A DNA stretch of 64,000 bases. It comes from Ignelater luminosus. Its lineage: Eukaryota; Arthropoda; Insecta; Coleoptera; Elateridae. The DNA lies in NCBI GenBank assembly GCA_011009095.1, contig VTPC01091068.1:267981-331980 (forward strand). Reading direction: 5' to 3'. Each line of letters starts with the position of its first letter. The stretch's first letter is position 1. The notes under the pieces are model-generated. The model searched no databases. It was given only the letters and a program-made list of their open reading frames with translations, and was not told the DNA's origin. Below, piece after piece: positions 47,601 to 58,795 of the stretch. Made by a program: the position numbers and the translations under genes.

Positions 47601-50600
47601 CCGCAACTCCTTGGCAGACCACTTAAAAGATGTGTGTTTTGTGATATTTACTTACGTCATCGAGTAAAAAAAGAAACCAACGTTAAACGATAGCTTACAT
47701 CATTCTGTATACGAATACAAAGGTGTGCCGGACCTTAACTGGCCGCAAATTATTTTGCTACCCGGCGCAGAACTAATTTTAAAATAGATGAAACTCAGAA
47801 AATGATGGACTTTGTGGTTCTTTATAAGGGATCAACCTTGTATTATTTAACCTTTTGTGGACACTGAGCAATAGAGGAAAATGAAGAAAAGCGGAGATTG
47901 TGAATTTAATGAACGGATATCTAGCCAACTAAACCAGATACAACAAAGGCTAATATAAACTATTTTGTAAGACTTAGAATTCTCCTCAAAAAAACGTTCT
48001 AAAAAGCACCCTCATAAAATCATCTGTTTCGATTCTGTGCACTGTCCAAGTTTGATTTTTTAGTTGAAAAATTTTATTACGATTTCCATTTTAAGAAACA
48101 ATTAAACAAAACAAAACTCTAGAGTAGTTATTTTCTTCTAGAAATTAAATCGTACAAGGAATTTCCTAACAATTCTTTTTTGTTTTTTTCAAAACAAATA
48201 AAATTGAAGAAAAAAATCAATTTCGCCCGTAACTCAAAAACATAAGAAGATTCCAATTGCACCAATGAACTCAACAAGAGAAAGTAGACCAATAAAATGT
48301 ATTCTGTTTTTTAGCTTGTCTAGTTTTTGAAATACCCTGAATTTTACGTTACTTCATTTTACGTATTAAATATCCAATAAGAAGTAGTAGAACTGAGATG
48401 TCAATTCAAAATTTTAGTTTGCTAGATTTTAAATTTAACATTGTATTAGCTAGTACTGACTTTAAAAACGCTTTATGAAACCAGAGGACAGTTACTCAAC
48501 ATTAAATATTAAGTTTTAATTAAAATTATAAATATAAAAACTTAATATACAGTCTCAATTATGTCTTTGGCAAAGTAATTTATTACATGTTAATTTTTAC
48601 TCAAAATGAAAAACAAGAATATAATTGAATCATTCTCATTACAAGCAAACATTGATTTCAAAATTCCGAAAAAATACACTTTAAGCTCTAAAATCTTTTA
48701 CTAGAATATAGTATGTTATACAATCTTAGCTGAAACATGTTTTCAAGAGAGTGTGGCAGTAGAGCAAAAAGTCCAAAAGAGAAAACCTGAGTGTTTCGGT
48801 TTTCTAGAATACCCTGTATATGCAATAAAGGTAAGATCTTCCAAGTTTTCCTTTTCAAGCAATACAGATAAAATATTAAGCATGATTTCTATCTAAAAGG
48901 TCAAGTTTTGGCTACCCTTCAAAATTGGCAAAAGAAATTCTCCATATTTCTTAAAGAACAATTACCAAACACTTAGACTGAAATAACTCTATTGCTTTAA
49001 AATATAGTACAATGTCAGTTATACCACTAAGTTGCACCTTATCCTTAAAGTCGATTCTGTTCTACAAAATCTCGGAAAATGAAAAAGTTGTGAAAGATTA
49101 TATAAATAAAGAATTTTACATTTACGTTAATTTTAATCATGATTGTATGTTTTTCAACTTTATTTTATGTTCAAATTAATATTTCATTTCATCACACTAT
49201 TCATTAAATTCTTGAAAGAAGATGTACAAAATTATTTTATTAAATAACTATTTGCAAACTTAAGAAAGTTTGATTATAATTAATCTTAGTTTAAAAGTTG
49301 CTTTTTTATATCCAAGTAGCTTAAAAACAGTTGTACCGTAAATAAAGATGACAATGACAGAATCTAATGGGGTGTATACATACAAGAAAAGAAAAGCTCC
49401 TACGTAAATCAGAAAGCTGGTTATAATATAAAGAAAAATTGTTTTATAGTTTCGCGATTAAATATCAATGTATCATGCAATAGAAAAATAGAAAATTAAA
49501 TTTAAAATGACATTTGAATTAACAAAAAATTAAAATTTGTTAACAAGAAATGTATATATTATTAGGAAAAGAATATTATGTAAACTTTTAATTATAAACG
49601 TGGCATCGTATTATCTTAGTAAGGAGCATGCAGATAAGAGTATGAGTAGGTGTAAAGTGTAAAGTAAAAAATATAGACTCAGCATAAATGTTAGTTTTAT
49701 GTTAGTTTCTCTGGAATTCTGTTAAGATTTAGTTTATGATTTAACGTTTATATTATTTATTTAAAATGATAAGACAAATTAAAGAAGAAAACAATAATTT
49801 TGATAGTGTATTCAAAAAAATTGTCGAATTGTAAAATTAACATCTGGTCAAAAATAATCGTTTGTTATGGGACGAAAAGTAAGATATTGGAATGTGTGCA
49901 ACTGGGATATCTTTTGAAGGATTTTGCATATGTCGTTATTTCCTTGGTATTATAAACAACAGGTATAAGAGTTTTTTGTGGAATGTGAATTAATATTTTT
50001 ATTTTACTGCTACGTCTTTTTCGTAAAACAAACAGTTGTCACATTTTTAAAAAGATTGAAAAGAAGATATGTTCGAAAATTTATATTTTTAGGAAATAAT
50101 GAAATTCTTCGAGTTTATTTTTTTTCGAATGTCAGAGTTCCACGCGCAAAAGCATAACTAATAAACAAATTGTGGGAAAAAATTTTTTCCGATGGATTAT
50201 TGTTTATTCATGTATCCCAATGATACCTGAATTTTTTTATTCTTTAATACTTATATTTAATAGGTAAAAAAAGTTTTTTTTGTTAAAGAGAGCAAACTAA
50301 GCGGCGCGCGCGGCGGCCAGATCACGCGTTTTTAGCCCTATTTTCACCTCTAAATTAAAGTTATAAATATTGGTGGTACAATTCCGGGAGTCAGGACTTT
50401 TTTGTAGGAAATCTCCTGTTCTTTAAGAATCTTTTTTTTTGATTTCGGATATTTGCAATATTCTCCGAGATATTTTCAAAAAACTAAACCCCTTTTTTTA
50501 CGAATTTGTTTATAACTTTTGCAATTTTTTTTCGCGGGACTTCGAAATGTTCGAAAAGTTTCTAAATGCCATTCCAAATATTAAGGCACCTCGATTATAA

Positions 50601-53600
50601 TTTTTGGTGAAGTCAGGCAAAAAATAGCCAAAATGGAACTTGTGAACCCGAACCGGGACCTTTCGCCGCGAGGCATTCGCCGCGGAGACGTTTGCCGCAG
50701 ACCCCGTTTCACCGCAGGGACAGTTCGCCGCAAATAATAAGTTCCAACATATTTACTTCGAGATATTTATCTGAACTAATGTGAAGTTATGCTTTATTTT
50801 TGCTAATTTGTCACGTAATGGTAATAATTAATGTGAAATTTATAAAAGTAAGCCTACAGTAGTTTTACAAATCATAATCAGTAAGTAACAAACTGAAATA
50901 GGAAATGAATGGCGCACAAAACATTTTTTTGTGTTTGGGAGTATTGCATTAAGTTCAATTTGACAAATTGCTAAGTTTATGTCTTCTCGACATTTAACAG
51001 CTTATAGAACAAGAACAGATAGATTAAGTAAGGTTAGGTTAGGTTAGGTTTTTAGTAGATATGAACATGTGGTAAATTAAATACCATATTGGCTAAGAAG
51101 TTGAAATCGAGTCCGCACCTGCTTCGCTGCCCTCAACTAAAAATCTTCAATTGGAAGTGTCAGTATGCTACACTTGTGAATGGTTACCGCGGCGAAAAGT
51201 ATCTGCGACAAATGTGTCTGCGGTCAGAAGCTCGCGGCGAATGAGTAGCGGCGAAATGTCCTAGACCGTTGTGAACCACACTATAAATAGAAAACCTGGT
51301 AACATTTGAGTTGGTTTATAATTAGTTAGAGTTTAGGTCAGTGTAAAGTCTCCAGATTTACAACCAGGCTTTCATAATTAATTATTAAACCTTTTGTAAT
51401 TTAACAGTTTACTTGAGAATAGTAATTATATTTTTTTATAATACAATCTTAATTGTTTTTGCAAGTAGTTTCTTTTAAAAAAGTGAAAAGTGAGATTTTT
51501 TAAAATATCGTCATCGTAATAGATGAAACCTCCTAAAAAAATACGGCACCAATGGTAACAGTTAATTCATCTTTAAATTTAGAATTTTTTTCGCTATTTT
51601 TTTGCTATCATACATTTTTTTGTAAAAAGCAACTGAATTTCTAGTATTATCTACACTCTTGATTTTAAGAGTTGAAATTATCATAACGGGTAAATTTTTA
51701 ATATTTTTTCTTTGGGCGTTCAACGTTCTTATTGATTATCAATACAAATTACGGAAGGAAATGTAAACAAAGCAAAACATCGGTGTCTGGTAGAAACTTG
51801 TACGCTGATGGATGATGGTTTATTAAGATATCACAGATTATGGGGGAATCTAAACTCTTTTATACGAGAAATCCTGCTTTTGCTACATAAATATTTTTAA
51901 ATGTGTTCCATTTTGTAACTTACAACTTATTAAAATATTTTTTTCACGTTCGTGAAAAAAAGCGCAACATTTTTCATTAATTTTCGTTTATAAAGGATGC
52001 GTTTGTTTCATCGCGATAGAAGCGTGAAAAAAAGTGCCATAACGGTTCATTTTTTCACGCATTTGAGTGAAAAAAAGTATCATAACGTGTCATTTTTTAA
52101 CGCAAAATATTTAAACACATAGGAGGCTGCCACTGGCATTTGTCAGAAATTAGAACGCATTGATGTGACGCATCGAGAAAGCCGTTATTGAAGTAGGTAG
52201 TTCTTGATTTTTATTACGAACGTGAAAAAAGTTTTGTATGCAATTCGTGAGTAAAATTACTTTTTTTCACTCGGCGGATTTGCGCACTCGCCTACGGCTC
52301 GTGCGGCAAACTTTCCTTCTCGTGAAAAAAAGATACACTTTACTCACTTGTTGCATAAATAACTATTTTCTACAACCGTCAAAAAAAGGTTAGATTTAAG
52401 CATCGCCAAGGATACGGGAAGCTTATCATTTTTTCACACGGGAGCAAATAGTTATTTATGCAACAAGTGAGTAAAGTGTATCTTTTTTTCACGAGAAGGA
52501 AAGTTTGCCGTACGAGCCGTAGGCGAGTGCGCAAATCCGCCGAGTGAAAAAAAAGTAATTTTACTCACGAATTGCATACAAAACTTTTTTCACGTTCGTA
52601 ATAAAAATCAAGAACTACCTACTTCAATAACAGCTTTCTCGACGCGTCACATCGATGCGTTCTAATTTCTGACAAATGCCAGTGTGTATCATAACAACGG
52701 TAGCCTCCTATGTGTTTAAATATTTTGCGTTAAAAAATGACACGTTACGATACTTTTTTTCACTCAAATGCGTGAAAAAATGAACCGTTATGGCACTTTT
52801 TTTCACGCTTCTATCGCGATGAAACAAACGCATCCTTTATAAACGGAAATTAATGAAAAATGTTACACTTTTTTTAACGAACGTGAAAAAATATATATTT
52901 TACGCCCATGTGCGCAAAAAATATGTTTCACGCACATGTGCGAGAAACAAAAACAAAAATGACACATTAGGTGCTGCTGCTTATTTTTGCAAATTAATAC
53001 TTTAATTATTTTGCATTTTCATTGCACACTTGTTTTGTATAATTTACTCCAAAAATTCACATAATAATGTTTGAAGGTTGTAGTAAAAATGTTTGCATTT
53101 CGTGAGGGAAATCAGTGATTTTTGGCGGTCTCGGCAAAAAATGCCATTCTCATGCGCTACAAAAAAAAACACTGCTTTCCCGCACTTAGTACAAAAATAA
53201 CTATTTAAAAACAGCAAGAAAGATATTATAATATTTTAGTTCTATTAAAGATAATCTAATGAATTTTCTTTAAAAGCGGTACCTTGGCTTTTGTTTCATT
53301 ACCCCGACAATGAAGCAAAAAGAAAGTTGAAGACTTTTAAAAGTACTATAAAAGCCAAATAGCAAAGAAGATTTATAGAACTTTGAAAGCAAATGATTAC
53401 TCATTATACACAGATTATGCGTATCTATTAAAAAAAAGATTAGAAATACTTATAGTATTAAGATACATTAAGATTCTAACAAATACAATTTTTGATTTTT
53501 TAGGACTAGATCTGATTGGGAAGAAGCTTGGCATCGAGAGAAATATACAAGATGTCGAGAAATGCTTCTTCAACATTTGTACTGGGCTTGTGAAAAAGAT

Positions 53601-55068
53601 ATTTATCGTTTAACTCGAAGAAGTCAACAGCCTAAGAATGTCAACTTTTTCGATAATGAAAAACAATACTGTAAGTAAATTAGGTTAAGATTTTGATGGA
53701 AAACCGCGTCTTAAACGTTTGTGTATAAGATAAATTGTTTCAGATTGATTGCTCTCATATTAGTTATTGCTTATGTAACATATTCTTAAAGATTAGTCCC
53801 AAACTTAAATCTAATACCAATAGTCTCTTCTCCGCACAATACTAATTTTCTCCATTTCCATTTATGCCAGCTCGTTTCTTTAATATTCATTCTGTATAAG
53901 TAAAGATCGTTCGAGTAATGTTATATTGATTTGTATAGTCATTCTTTAGTTGCTTATCGTGAATCCATATAGCCTACATTTCAACAGAATCAAGAATTTT
54001 CCTGGGGTCAACAAAGACAATAGATAATGTTTTCTCTTCTACTAGCATGGCTAAAAAGCAACGATAATAGTCCAAAAACTCCTTTTACAAACTCTCCGAC
54101 TCACAATACCAAGATTTCGATTTTTCTTCGGAACATCCTTGTTTTGGCAACTTTAATTTTTACCGTATACATACATGCAAAGCTTAAACAGTGATCTGAT
54201 AATGAAAAGACACTTTCCCTAGTTTTAAGTCCAAAAGCTCATCCAGGTGCCTAACTGTTTTCAATATTGTTCTTCAAACATTTTTTCAACCTCTTATTAT
54301 GCCATTCAAAACTATGTATTTTTGTTATGAAATTGTCTATATACATTATCTTGATATATACTTGATCAAGAAGTAATACTGTTTCAGTTTCAAAGATAGT
54401 TAAGAATGAACATACCAATATAAACATGAATTTAACAAGAAATCTAAATAAGACTTTATAGTGTTTTTGGTATACTCTTCTTACCTGAACACAATAGATT
54501 CTAGAAATCTGAGTAATGTTGTCAGAAAGTAGCACCAGAATCAAAATAAGAGGTATAGGGATGCAACTATAAGTTCTTAGACCAACAACATGTATAGTAC
54601 TGGATACCTATTAGATGTCTACTTTTCGTACAGTTTTGGTTCGAATTTTCATGTACGTAAAATACGTTTCTACATAGAAGTCTTTTGGATGTTCGATCCT
54701 GAATGTTCATTTTTAATACAAAATTCATCCCAAGTATTTATAGGGATAAAATGGACGTATTCAAATACGGCGGGCGTCTCTATTTGGACGTCTCATCCAA
54801 TAAGAACGTTTGAGGAACATGCATATATTCATTTCTACGTATTTTTTCTCTAATTGTTCATAGTGAATAATAATAATAATAATATAATGTTGACATATTT
54901 TTAGTAAACTTTCCATGGTTAACACCTAAACAAGCTCAGCAGATAGTTCGAAGCCGTCGAGGAGGATCTTCCATTACATCAGAATGTTGCAGTTCTACAG
55001 GCTGTACATGGGAAGAATACGCTGAGTACTGTCCTACTAACAAACGTCATACTGTATATGTAGATTAG
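41674..55068 (+). CDS. Ilp7: Insulin-like peptide 7 (relaxin-like) prepropeptide, 144 aa, three coding exons
   Basis: Coding exons 41674-41777, 53504-53670 and 54905-55068 (435 nt, phases 2 and 1). Residues 1-20 (MWLPVSTVAAICVIFDAADA) form a signal peptide. The B chain has C52-x11-C64 (CREMLLQHLYWAC) followed by EKDIYRLTRR. A short connecting peptide ends at the basic site RSRR (106-109). The A chain carries C118-C119-x4-C124-x8-C133 (ECCSSTGCTWEEYAEYC). From memory, Drosophila Ilp7 shares SDWE..WH, LYWACEKDIYRLTRR and GCTWEEYAEYC, so the orthology is firm. The CC-x4-C spacing, instead of the CC-x3-C of ordinary insulin, is shared with Ilp7. Product: secreted hormone, expected to act through an insulin or relaxin-type receptor. 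The three exons are tiny and separated by 11.7-kb and 1.2-kb introns, so simple ORF scans miss the gene. No AATAAA directly follows the stop. Confidence 0.95.
44697..44770 (-). mobile_element. GC-rich terminal fragment of a hAT-like element
   Basis: The minus strand reads CAGTGGCGTACTTATGGGGA from 44770, then a run of G/C (GGCCGGGCGGGGGCGG). CAGTGGCGTA is a common hAT terminus. Only one end is seen. The short minus-strand open frame here is not a gene. Confidence 0.5.
44930..45610. repeat. Dispersed-repeat DNA with GGAC and CAGA simple tracts
   Basis: CGGACGGACGGACAGAC followed by GACAGACAGAC at about 45123-45155, and a weaker ACAGACCAACAGACAGAC at about 45560. Such tracts often mark dispersed repeat tails in insects. 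No ORF. Confidence 0.45.
46190..46510 (+). pseudogene. Decayed mariner/Tc1-like transposase N-terminus
   Basis: Conceptual translation with frameshifts gives RRMIEITL, then VQEKFPKSGD and later KKRGVLTSLKRKKPK, a pattern like the helix-turn-helix start of insect transposases (EKFP / KKRSGRPR). Many stops. The call rests on short motifs only. Confidence 0.35.
46702..47142 (+). mobile_element. 441-bp non-autonomous Helitron
   Basis: Starts TCTATATAAATAAAAATGAA and ends with the hairpin CGAAGCCGGGGCGGGCAG followed by CTAG, inserted between A (46701) and T (47143). These termini and the A/T insertion site are the hallmarks of Helitrons, and this 5' leader (ATCGCAAAAATGTATG) is widespread in insects. 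The 74-codon open frame inside it is not a gene. Confidence 0.88.
50651..51270. mobile_element. 620-bp inverted element with five 15-bp iterons at each end
   Basis: The left array (about 50655-50735) has five tandem copies of a 15-17-bp motif close to GGACCTTTCGCCGCG. The right array (about 51186-51262) has five copies in the opposite orientation, spaced exactly 15 bp. The outermost sequence GGGACCTTTCGCCGC faces AGGACATTTCGCCGC. The inner 450 bp is AT-rich and non-coding, with a short TTAGG run. Confidence 0.75.
51031..51050 (+). repeat. Four TTAGG-type units
   Basis: AGGTTAGGTTAGGTTAGGTT. This matches the usual insect telomere repeat but is far too short to be a telomere remnant with certainty. 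Confidence 0.8.
51931..52900. mobile_element. Foldback element, arms about 440-455 bp, GTGAAAAAA motifs throughout
   Basis: The left arm (51931-52369) and right arm (52446-52900) are nearly identical in inverted orientation around a 76-bp spacer. GTGAAAAAA or its complement TTTTTTCAC recurs more than ten times per element, each time next to a different 8-15-bp context (CACGTTCGTGAAAAAA, CGCATTTGAGTGAAAAAA). A GC-rich block (GCACTCGCCTACGGCTCGT) sits in each arm. No ORF. A related GCACATGTGCG repeat follows to 52946. Confidence 0.88.
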
Positions 55069-56640
55069 ATAAGTAGGTATATTACATTTATGCGAAAACT
55101 TGTGCCATTTGATTGTAAAAAGATTGATTCAGATAAAAGAATTTATGACTTAAAGCATTATTTATCATATTATATTAATTATAAATATTATAGCAATCAC
55201 ACTATAGTACAAGGTACTCGGGAATGATGAGTCACATATGGTAAAAATCGCTTTTACAGTTTTTTCTTCTTTTTATATACTTCTATTAATACATAAATTT
55301 AGACATTTCTAGCATTTTAAAAGAGTACCCCACTTCTAGTTTAGCTGGCACCGAACGTTTTCTCTTCTGCATTAAATTTATCATCCCTGACTGCCTTTGA
55401 CTTTAGAAAAATTTTTGGTTTATCTTTTCTAGTTTCTTTATTATATTACTCAATAGATCTTTCATTTATAAAACTGTTTTAAGAATAAGCTATGATGGTA
55501 TTTATTGTTACTTAATACATTTTTGATGCATTCCCTTGATCTCCTTTAAGCTGACAGTTTATCATTTCCTTACAAATCACAAAGACTGATATGATATACC
55601 TATTAAATTATGACAGGATTTCGTAATGTTTCAGGGATTGAACCACAATACTTTTTTTTCTAATTTTCAATTTCAAAGTAATACTTAACTCTTATTATTT
55701 TATTAATTTACTTACTTTTTTGTTTTTCTTATTAACTGCAGTAGGTAGCATGCAAATAAGAATTGGGTAATTAGTGATTTTTGTATTTTTTTTATTTTTT
55801 ACAGGCAGGCGTTTTTGTTCATATATGTTAAGAGTCATATAGAGCTTACTACCTTTCGGTCTTGTTTATTTACATTTTGTTGTAGTATTTCTCCATTTAA
55901 CTAATGTAGAAACCTAAGGATTAGCAAACTGTCGGCGTATGATGTAATGTATGTATCTTATACTCCACGTATTATCATTTATCACCCTAAAGAAAATAAA
56001 AGCAAAACTAGGAAGACGATACAAAAATGTATTTATATACAAAAGATGCAAAAGCACATTGAGATTATACATCAATACACAAACGTAAAAAGTGTTAAGT
56101 ATGTGCAAGCAGAGAACAGACAACTACATAATATAAACCTGGTGAAGAGTAAGTTCGTCTGCACCTGGACCTTGCAGCAATGAATTTCGTGCAGGGGTAT
56201 CTTGTAGCCTAGGGTCTAGATTTAGCAACTCTAGAATGTCTACATTCACGTTTTACTAGTTATTTAAATTAACCCAAGTACTACGTACTCTTTACAATTT
56301 GTGAGTTGATATATAAATTTCAGACGCACATCATATACATATGTAACTATTACTATATTACTTAAGATTCTGAAATCTCCTAAAGCTAAAGACTTTCTAA
56401 AGAAAGATAAAAGTTCCTAATAACTCCATTTAAAAGACGACGTTTTGCATACCTTTCTAAAATCAAATTAATAACACGTCTAATTAGATTTCTGTGGAAG
56501 TATTTTGGTATTTAAATTGTTAATATAATTGAACCGAAAGAAATTAACTTTTTTTTCTCTCTCTTAGCAGGAGGTAGAGACAGGGAAAGTTTTAAAAACA
56601 TTCAAGTGAAATGCGTAGCGTCAAACTAATTTTATCTAAA
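55069..56640. other. Ilp7 3' flank
   Basis: AT-rich. The Ilp7 3' UTR starts here; ATTAAA occurs near 55371. Open frames at 55947-56183 (plus) and 56123-55914 (minus) are low-complexity and unsupported. Confidence 0.45.
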
Positions 56641-56655
56641 ACTTTAGGTATACCC

Positions 56656-57025
56656 CGTTCACGATGTTTCTGGGTCGTAACAGGCCATGCTTTCATTTTG
56701 TTGGGTTGGAAGTGTTTTCTTTTTTTTTTGAAAATTGTCGTACCCACGGCTGCATTTGGCACTGTTGCGCTATCAAAAATTTTGCATAAGCGTTTAATAC
56801 CGATTAGTTTTGTTTTGTTAAAAAGAAATCAAGTTTTCCTTATATTTACAGAGTTACAAAAAAAAGATAACAGCGTGCGGTTAAACTGTCATAAAATCAT
56901 AACCTTAGAGCACATTCAGCGTCAATAAGATTTTACAAACCAAATTAATAGATAAATAGCCCGGTTTACAATACTCAAACTGTCATTCTTCCACAGCCAT
57001 ATACGACCCAGAAACATCGTGAACG
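56656..57025. repeat. 24-bp perfect inverted repeat enclosing 320 bp
   Basis: CGTTCACGATGTTTCTGGGT plus CGTA at 56656-56679 is matched exactly in inverse at 57002-57025. Outside the 24 bp the similarity stops. The plus-strand frame at 56611-56928 crosses it and is not treated as a gene. Confidence 0.7.
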
Positions 57026-57029
57026 CTGT

Positions 57030-58262
57030 CTGTACATATCGGAAACTGAATTCAATAAAACTTTAATTTGAATTTTTGCAAAATAACTTTTCACTTCTAG
57101 TTTTGAATAGTCAAAACTAAGTCTTATTAACACCATTAGGAACTTTTATTTTGGCTACTACATTTTATTTTTATTGTATTTCGTGTTTTTTACAGACATA
57201 AAAAATACAAACTGTAAGTATAAATATAAAGCTTTTTAAACTCACTAAATAGAAATAATATTTGCATTGTAATGTAATACATCTCAGCTTTTACATAAAA
57301 TAAATTATAAAATAAGAGACTTGTTCCAAGAATACTTTATTTCTACCATAGATGTAAAGGATTTTAAATTTCCTATCATGCTTTATCAAAATTGAAAAAA
57401 CAAAAGAGTTATGACGTGAAAAAGCAGTAACGCCCTTAGTTTAACCGTCTGCAAACATTCTTGAAACACAGAATTTACATCAGTAACCCTAAATTCAACA
57501 ATAACATCCTCCAAACATCAGAAGAAAATGTTGATTGGTTTAGATATTACAAATGAAGTTAATGTTTCTTCGTCCCTCCTTTAACGCCGATATTTGGGAA
57601 ATCACACATTATCGGACCACGGTTCATATGAGCCTTCTTGATGGAAATTACTTGGAGAATAAGCCCTTAAAGTTTTTCGCGTATATTTAGAATCACCCTG
57701 TATACATATATGGATAACAGTTACGCAAACTCAGAATTGTTTTTAATTGGCGGACCAATCTCGCGATCGACCAATTACGGTTATTTTAAATATTTGAAAT
57801 TGTTTTGTTGTGGGTTGCTACAGAAATTAGATACGACAACATACATGATCGCCAATATTGCAACTTTGCCAACTCTTATCCTTATATCCAGCAAACACAA
57901 TTATATCGTAGCGATATCAGTGCAAGTTTATCTGTGTACGTACTTGTTTAATGTTACATAGCACACTGCGCACATGTGCGTTATATATAACGCGTAATGT
58001 CAAAAACACAGTACGCGTTGCAGTACATCGCGATTACGTACCGATTGTTACATGCCGACAACATCCATCGTGCTTCAGACTAGGTATAAGCTTGTGGGTA
58101 CATCGTCATAATTTTACGTGAATACATTCGTCTAATGTCTACGTTTCGATGTACCTGTTTCGTTTAATTTTAAAAAACTATGTAATATGCTAAATTACGT
58201 ATTCGTTACGTCTACATTGTAACATTGTTAACACGTAACAAAGAGTATGCCCCATTAATTAA
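57030..58262. other. Intergenic, nothing certain
   Basis: A right end of a CAGGGTG element (ATCACCCTGTATA) lies at about 57693-57706 with no partner found. A CG-richer patch with many ACGTAA/ACGCGT words lies at 57950-58220. No gene. Confidence 0.45.
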
Positions 58263-58266
58263 TTAA

Positions 58267-58475
58267 AGTCTGGTCTTTCTACCTCCTTGGAAATTTATCG
58301 TCCACGTAACCCAAAACATTTTTCCAAGCTTCCGAACAATTTATTCTAGTCTATAGAGGTTGCAAAAAGACCAAAATAAATTAGTCAAAAGTTAATACAA
58401 CGTATTGACCTTGCCCAAGTAAGAAAAGTCTCAAGTTATCTGACCGATAAATTTATAAGGTGGAAAGACTAGGCC
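58267..58475. mobile_element. 209-bp MITE flanked by TTAA
   Basis: Ends AGTCTGGTCTTTCTACCT and, complemented, GGCCTAGTCTTTCCACCT; both lead into AAATTTATCG. TTAA lies on both sides (58263-58266, 58476-58479), as for piggyBac-type insertions. Non-coding. Confidence 0.75.
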
Positions 58476-58795
58476 TTAATCTTGGTGGTGCAGAAATTCC
58501 AAAATCTCTTAAATCATTCAAATTTGTTATCAAATAGACCTGTAGTTTAGGAATACTGCCATTCCGTTTTTAAACAAAAGTAAAAATTTGGAATTAAAGT
58601 TAAGAAAAGATCAAGGACATACATTGCAAAAGGAATAGTCTAGTAACATAATTAGTTTGAATGATATTACACAGTACTTTATTTTTTAAGAAAAATGCAT
58701 TAAAAGTAATACTTGGAATAAAAGTTTTATTAAATTTTTTTAAAAAAGAAAAAATACAAAACAATTCCAAAACACACTTAATTCGTGTTTGTCTT

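Larger units (their letters stand above)
43089..48345. repeat. Two related fragments in opposite orientation (43089-43190 and 48230-48345)
   Basis: The plus strand at 43089 reads CAGGGTATCTAAAAACTCG...CTACTTTTTCTTGTCGAGCTCATTGGTGC with gaps between. The complement at 48345 reads CAGGGTATTTCAAAAACTAG...CTACTTTCTCTTGTTGAGTTCATTGG. They could be the two ends of one 5.2-kb element or two separate MITE remnants; the distance and the Helitron between them do not decide it. Confidence 0.5.
41778..53503. other. Ilp7 intron 1, 11.7 kb, rich in mobile DNA
   Basis: Holds the Helitron, the iteron element, the foldback element and several fragments listed separately. Stretches 41780-43080, 45650-46000, 47150-48200, 48840-50640 and 52950-53500 are AT-rich with no feature recognised. 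CAGGGTG-type ends without a partner occur at about 43401 and, inverted, at about 48811. Confidence 0.6.

Noticed and set aside
51031-51050. Chromosome-end telomere
   Set aside because: Only four units, inside a mobile element and flanked by ordinary sequence on both sides.
53383-53613. Plus-strand 76-codon open frame over Ilp7 exon 2
   Set aside because: It reads the exon in the wrong phase; the correct phase gives the insulin B chain.
55947-56183. Plus-strand 78-codon open frame after Ilp7
   Set aside because: Lysine/isoleucine-rich translation of AT-rich DNA without any recognised similarity.
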